This document shows positions 34,127-36,347 of a stretch of DNA of 36,347 nt, piece after piece; within the stretch, counting starts at the first letter, position 1; each line of letters opens with the position of its first letter. The stretch covers positions 1-36,347 of IMG/VR virus record IMGVR_UViG_3300047510_001781; one strand, given 5' to 3'. A program made the position numbers and the translations under genes. The DNA is from a virus. The notes under the pieces were generated by a model. That model searched no databases, had not been told where the DNA came from, and saw nothing but the letters and a program-made list of their open reading frames with translations.

Positions 34127-35734
34127 TTAGTTTAGATAAATTCCTGCTTTGTTATCAATCTTAATAGATTCAGGACCAACTTTAATCGTAGAAGTAGGAC
34201 CATAGACAATAGAAAGTTCTTTGGCATTGATACCAATTTTGTTCGCTGATGTCTGAACCAAACTAACTTCTTCTGGTCCGATGTTAAGAGATGGAGTTGT
34301 AGAAAATTCAAATGGTGGCGATCCTGCTAGACTTGCTACAATTCTAGTAGGACCAAATAGACCGAGTGATGATTTACTATCACCAACAAACGTTCCTGGT
34401 TTTGAAGTAGCAAAAACTTTTGCACTATCTTTTGCTAACGTAGTTAATACTGATGCCATTCCTCCAGACTCATTGGCAATCACTACGTTTCCTGCTTTAG
34501 TAAGGAAGTCAATATCTCCTTTCTCAAATCTAACTGTCATACCACCAACTGTTCCTTCTACTGATAAAACAGGTGGTTCAATTGCTGCAACGTCTGACTT
34601 GGATGGTGTGCCTACACCTGTTGAAGGTGGTTTGGGTGTAGTCGAAGTAATAATATATCCAGATTTTTGACCTGCTAGTAGAGAGGTTCCAGGAATTTGA
34701 ACAGAAGCAGTAGGTAAATTAACTTCGGTCTTTTTTCTACCACCAATCTTCTCATACATGTCACCACTGAGGTTGATCTCAAAATCAGTTGCTCGTATGC
34801 CATAAGCTGCGTTAGCATTTCCGACAATAGTGCTTGACTCACCATTGACAGAATCATATTTGTTGTCTACCGTTTTTTGGGTGGTAGATACTGTTTGAGA
34901 AAATTTTGCTGCCTTCAGAACAACATCACCACCATATTCAGAATTCTTATCATCAGTATCTGTAGCAGGAGCACCTGCTAAAAGATCAATACCTGCCTTT
35001 GCATCTAAACGAATACGATCACCAGCATCTAGAGTAATGTTTCCACTACTACTAATAGATAGATCTTCAGTAGAATGTATAGCAGCTGAACCAGATATGT
35101 AGATAGAAAATGCTTGCCCTTTTGCTTTATCATCTACGGGTTTTTCTCCCGCATTTATACTATTCTTATTCTCAACTTCAATAAACAGACACTCGCCTAC
35201 CTTAACTATAGTTGCGCCAGCAGATCTAACTTTGAACATTCCACCGTAGTGATTTTCTTTTGGTGATTTTGCTGCGCTAAAATGAAATGAACCGTCAGCA
35301 GTCTTTGCCCAATGAGATTCATCTCCCCATGTTCTTTGCCAAGTGCTCTGACCTTCGTTTCCTTTACCTTCAACAGTTGTATAATCACCTGTATTGTTAG
35401 ATGAAGCCTGAGTTTGATCTGCTTCAACGTCATCTACTGGGGTTGGTTTGTTAATTAAGTAATTATACCCCTCTGAACCAGACCCTTGACCTGCTAGCTC
35501 TGGTGGTATCCATGCTCCAATGTCATTGAGCACTTGCATGATGTCATCACCAAAATTGTTGATGGCATCTTCAATTCCTTCTAATGGATTTTCAAAATCA
35601 AAATCTAATGATCCAGAAATACCCGAATCAAATGTGGTCGTTTCAGTGCCACAAGAAGAACTTGGTTCTGGATTTACAAACGACGCAGTTCCATCAATGA
35701 GTGACTGTCTTAATTCTAACCAACTTGTAGCCAT
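34127..35734 (-). CDS. Baseplate spike/hub protein, gp5-like, 535 aa
   Basis: The centre (residues about 205-250) has the alternating short strands of a gp5/VgrG-type needle (DLSISSSGNITLDAGDRIRL), and similar strands recur to the C-terminus (GPTSTIKVGPESIKIDNK). The N-terminal 100 residues are Asp/Gly/Ser-rich. No lysozyme domain is visible, so any muramidase of the T4 gp5 kind must be elsewhere. Likely role: trimeric baseplate spike piercing the outer membrane. A good ribosome site (AGGAGAT) lies before the ATG, 10 bases after the upstream stop. Confidence 0.75.
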   Translation of the reverse strand: MATSWLELRQSLIDGTASFVNPEPSSSCGTETTTFDSGISGSLDFDFENPLEGIEDAINNFGDDIMQVLNDIGAWIPPELAGQGSGSEGYNYLINKPTPVDDVEADQTQASSNNTGDYTTVEGKGNEGQSTWQRTWGDESHWAKTADGSFHFSAAKSPKENHYGGMFKVRSAGATIVKVGECLFIEVENKNSINAGEKPVDDKAKGQAFSIYISGSAAIHSTEDLSISSSGNITLDAGDRIRLDAKAGIDLLAGAPATDTDDKNSEYGGDVVLKAAKFSQTVSTTQKTVDNKYDSVNGESSTIVGNANAAYGIRATDFEINLSGDMYEKIGGRKKTEVNLPTASVQIPGTSLLAGQKSGYIITSTTPKPPSTGVGTPSKSDVAAIEPPVLSVEGTVGGMTVRFEKGDIDFLTKAGNVVIANESGGMASVLTTLAKDSAKVFATSKPGTFVGDSKSSLGLFGPTRIVASLAGSPPFEFSTTPSLNIGPEEVSLVQTSANKIGINAKELSIVYGPTSTIKVGPESIKIDNKAGIYLN

Positions 35735-35744
35735 CTCTTATCTC

Positions 35745-36347
35745 CTATGGGCAATCAATTACAGAATCAGTTCCAGAAGGAGCAATATTAGATACATACT
35801 CCTGGTATCCAGGCTTGTCAAGACAGGTAAATGTTGGTATAATAATGGCACCAGCACCATCACCAACAATCTGAACTCTAGGAACCTTTGCAAACGTTTT
35901 CGTTTTATCAATAATATCTAGACCAATTACACTACCATTCTTTACTATTGCTCTAGCAACATTAGCGTCACCATCTATGTAGACTTTAGGTTCGTATGTA
36001 TAACCATATCCAGGTTTAATTAAATTGTATCCATCAATGACACAATTACCTCTTCTTCTGTTCGGAACGTATCCTCTCCCAGGTCTCAATACTTTAATCT
36101 TTTTGAGACTTCCAGTAATATCTAATTCAGCAATTGCTACTGCTCCAACCCCTTCCCCATATACTTTAATCAGTGGTGGTAAAATGTAAGGATCTCCTGG
36201 TTCTAAAATAGGAATATCAATTACCTTTCCGTCATCATCTACTTCAGGATCACCTAGCACAGGTGGTTTAAAAGTAGGAGTAGGGGTTGGTGTTGTTGGT
36301 GTTGGATTTAAATTAACAATAGTAAATAATTTAGATCTATTTGCTAT
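35745..36347 (-). CDS. Virion structural protein, partial (open at right edge)
   Basis: The frame stays open to the end of the window; the GTG at 36258-36260 is internal, because codons upstream continue with a Pro/Thr run (PTPTTPTPTPTFKPP). At least 200 residues are visible. The protein contains degenerate Gly-rich repeats of the type PGxGY followed by P(K/R)V and a GDG(A/V)GA turn (LRPGRGYVPNRRRGN, IKPGYGYTYEPKVY, VPRVQIVGDGAGAI). Such repeats are common in cyanophage virion proteins. Likely a baseplate or tail structural protein; the specific identity cannot be read here. Confidence 0.7.
   Translation of the reverse strand: MANRSKLFTIVNLNPTPTTPTPTPTFKPPVLGDPEVDDDGKVIDIPILEPGDPYILPPLIKVYGEGVGAVAIAELDITGSLKKIKVLRPGRGYVPNRRRGNCVIDGYNLIKPGYGYTYEPKVYIDGDANVARAIVKNGSVIGLDIIDKTKTFAKVPRVQIVGDGAGAIIIPTFTCLDKPGYQEYVSNIAPSGTDSVIDCP

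Noticed and set aside
35790-35820. TTGACA with a TATGTA 17 bases on, inside the right-edge gene
   Set aside because: The -10 match is poor and no gene start follows it at a suitable distance.

Overview
The window looks like part of a T4-type myovirus genome infecting marine picocyanobacteria (a Synechococcus or Prochlorococcus cyanomyovirus). This rests on AT-rich, tightly packed genes all on the minus strand, a long tail-fibre and baseplate block with a 4,023-residue structural protein, T4-type late promoters (TATAAATA), a small tRNA cluster, three 2-oxoglutarate/Fe(II) oxygenases and an orphan-looking DNA methyltransferase. No host-like genes, integrase or transposon are visible. The host assignment is inference from gene content.

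Transcription runs from high to low coordinates. At the right edge are two virion genes: a partial Gly/Pro-rich structural protein (35745-36347) and a gp5-like baseplate spike protein (34127-35734). A short, apparently early unit follows (33152-34046): a consensus sigma70 promoter, a 62-aa gene, tRNA-Met(CAU), tRNA-Lys(UUU), a second consensus promoter, tRNA-Leu(UAA), a hairpin, an 88-aa gene, tRNA-Thr(UGU) and a strong terminator. A T4-type late promoter then opens the fibre block: the giant protein (20982-33053), two tail-collar proteins, three paralogous Ig-like repeat proteins (two with glycine-rich heads), a third collar protein with its own late promoter, a prolyl-4-hydroxylase-like oxygenase, a tail-assembly-chaperone-like protein and four proteins of unknown function ending at 6416.

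A second accessory region starts at a sigma70-like promoter (6391-6419), which should transcribe an acidic protein, an unknown 161-aa protein and a beta-class DNA methyltransferase. A perfect-consensus promoter at the 3' end of the methyltransferase gene (4684-4712) should transcribe a run of 18 small genes down to base 1. Most of these overlap by 1-4 bases (ATGA or TAATG), implying translational coupling. The run includes two more 2OG-Fe(II) oxygenases and three or four tiny membrane or soluble proteins of 36-57 residues that simple length cut-offs would miss.

The layout fits a late virion-assembly programme (fibres, collars, fibre chaperone, possible virion-protein hydroxylase) interrupted and flanked by early units (tRNAs, DNA modification, small host-takeover candidates). 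The most unusual signals are the expanded fibre-paralog set with recombination-prone identical blocks, complementary half-domains at a gene junction, tandem repeats in the giant protein, and four promoters that all use TTGACA with exactly 17 bases of spacing.
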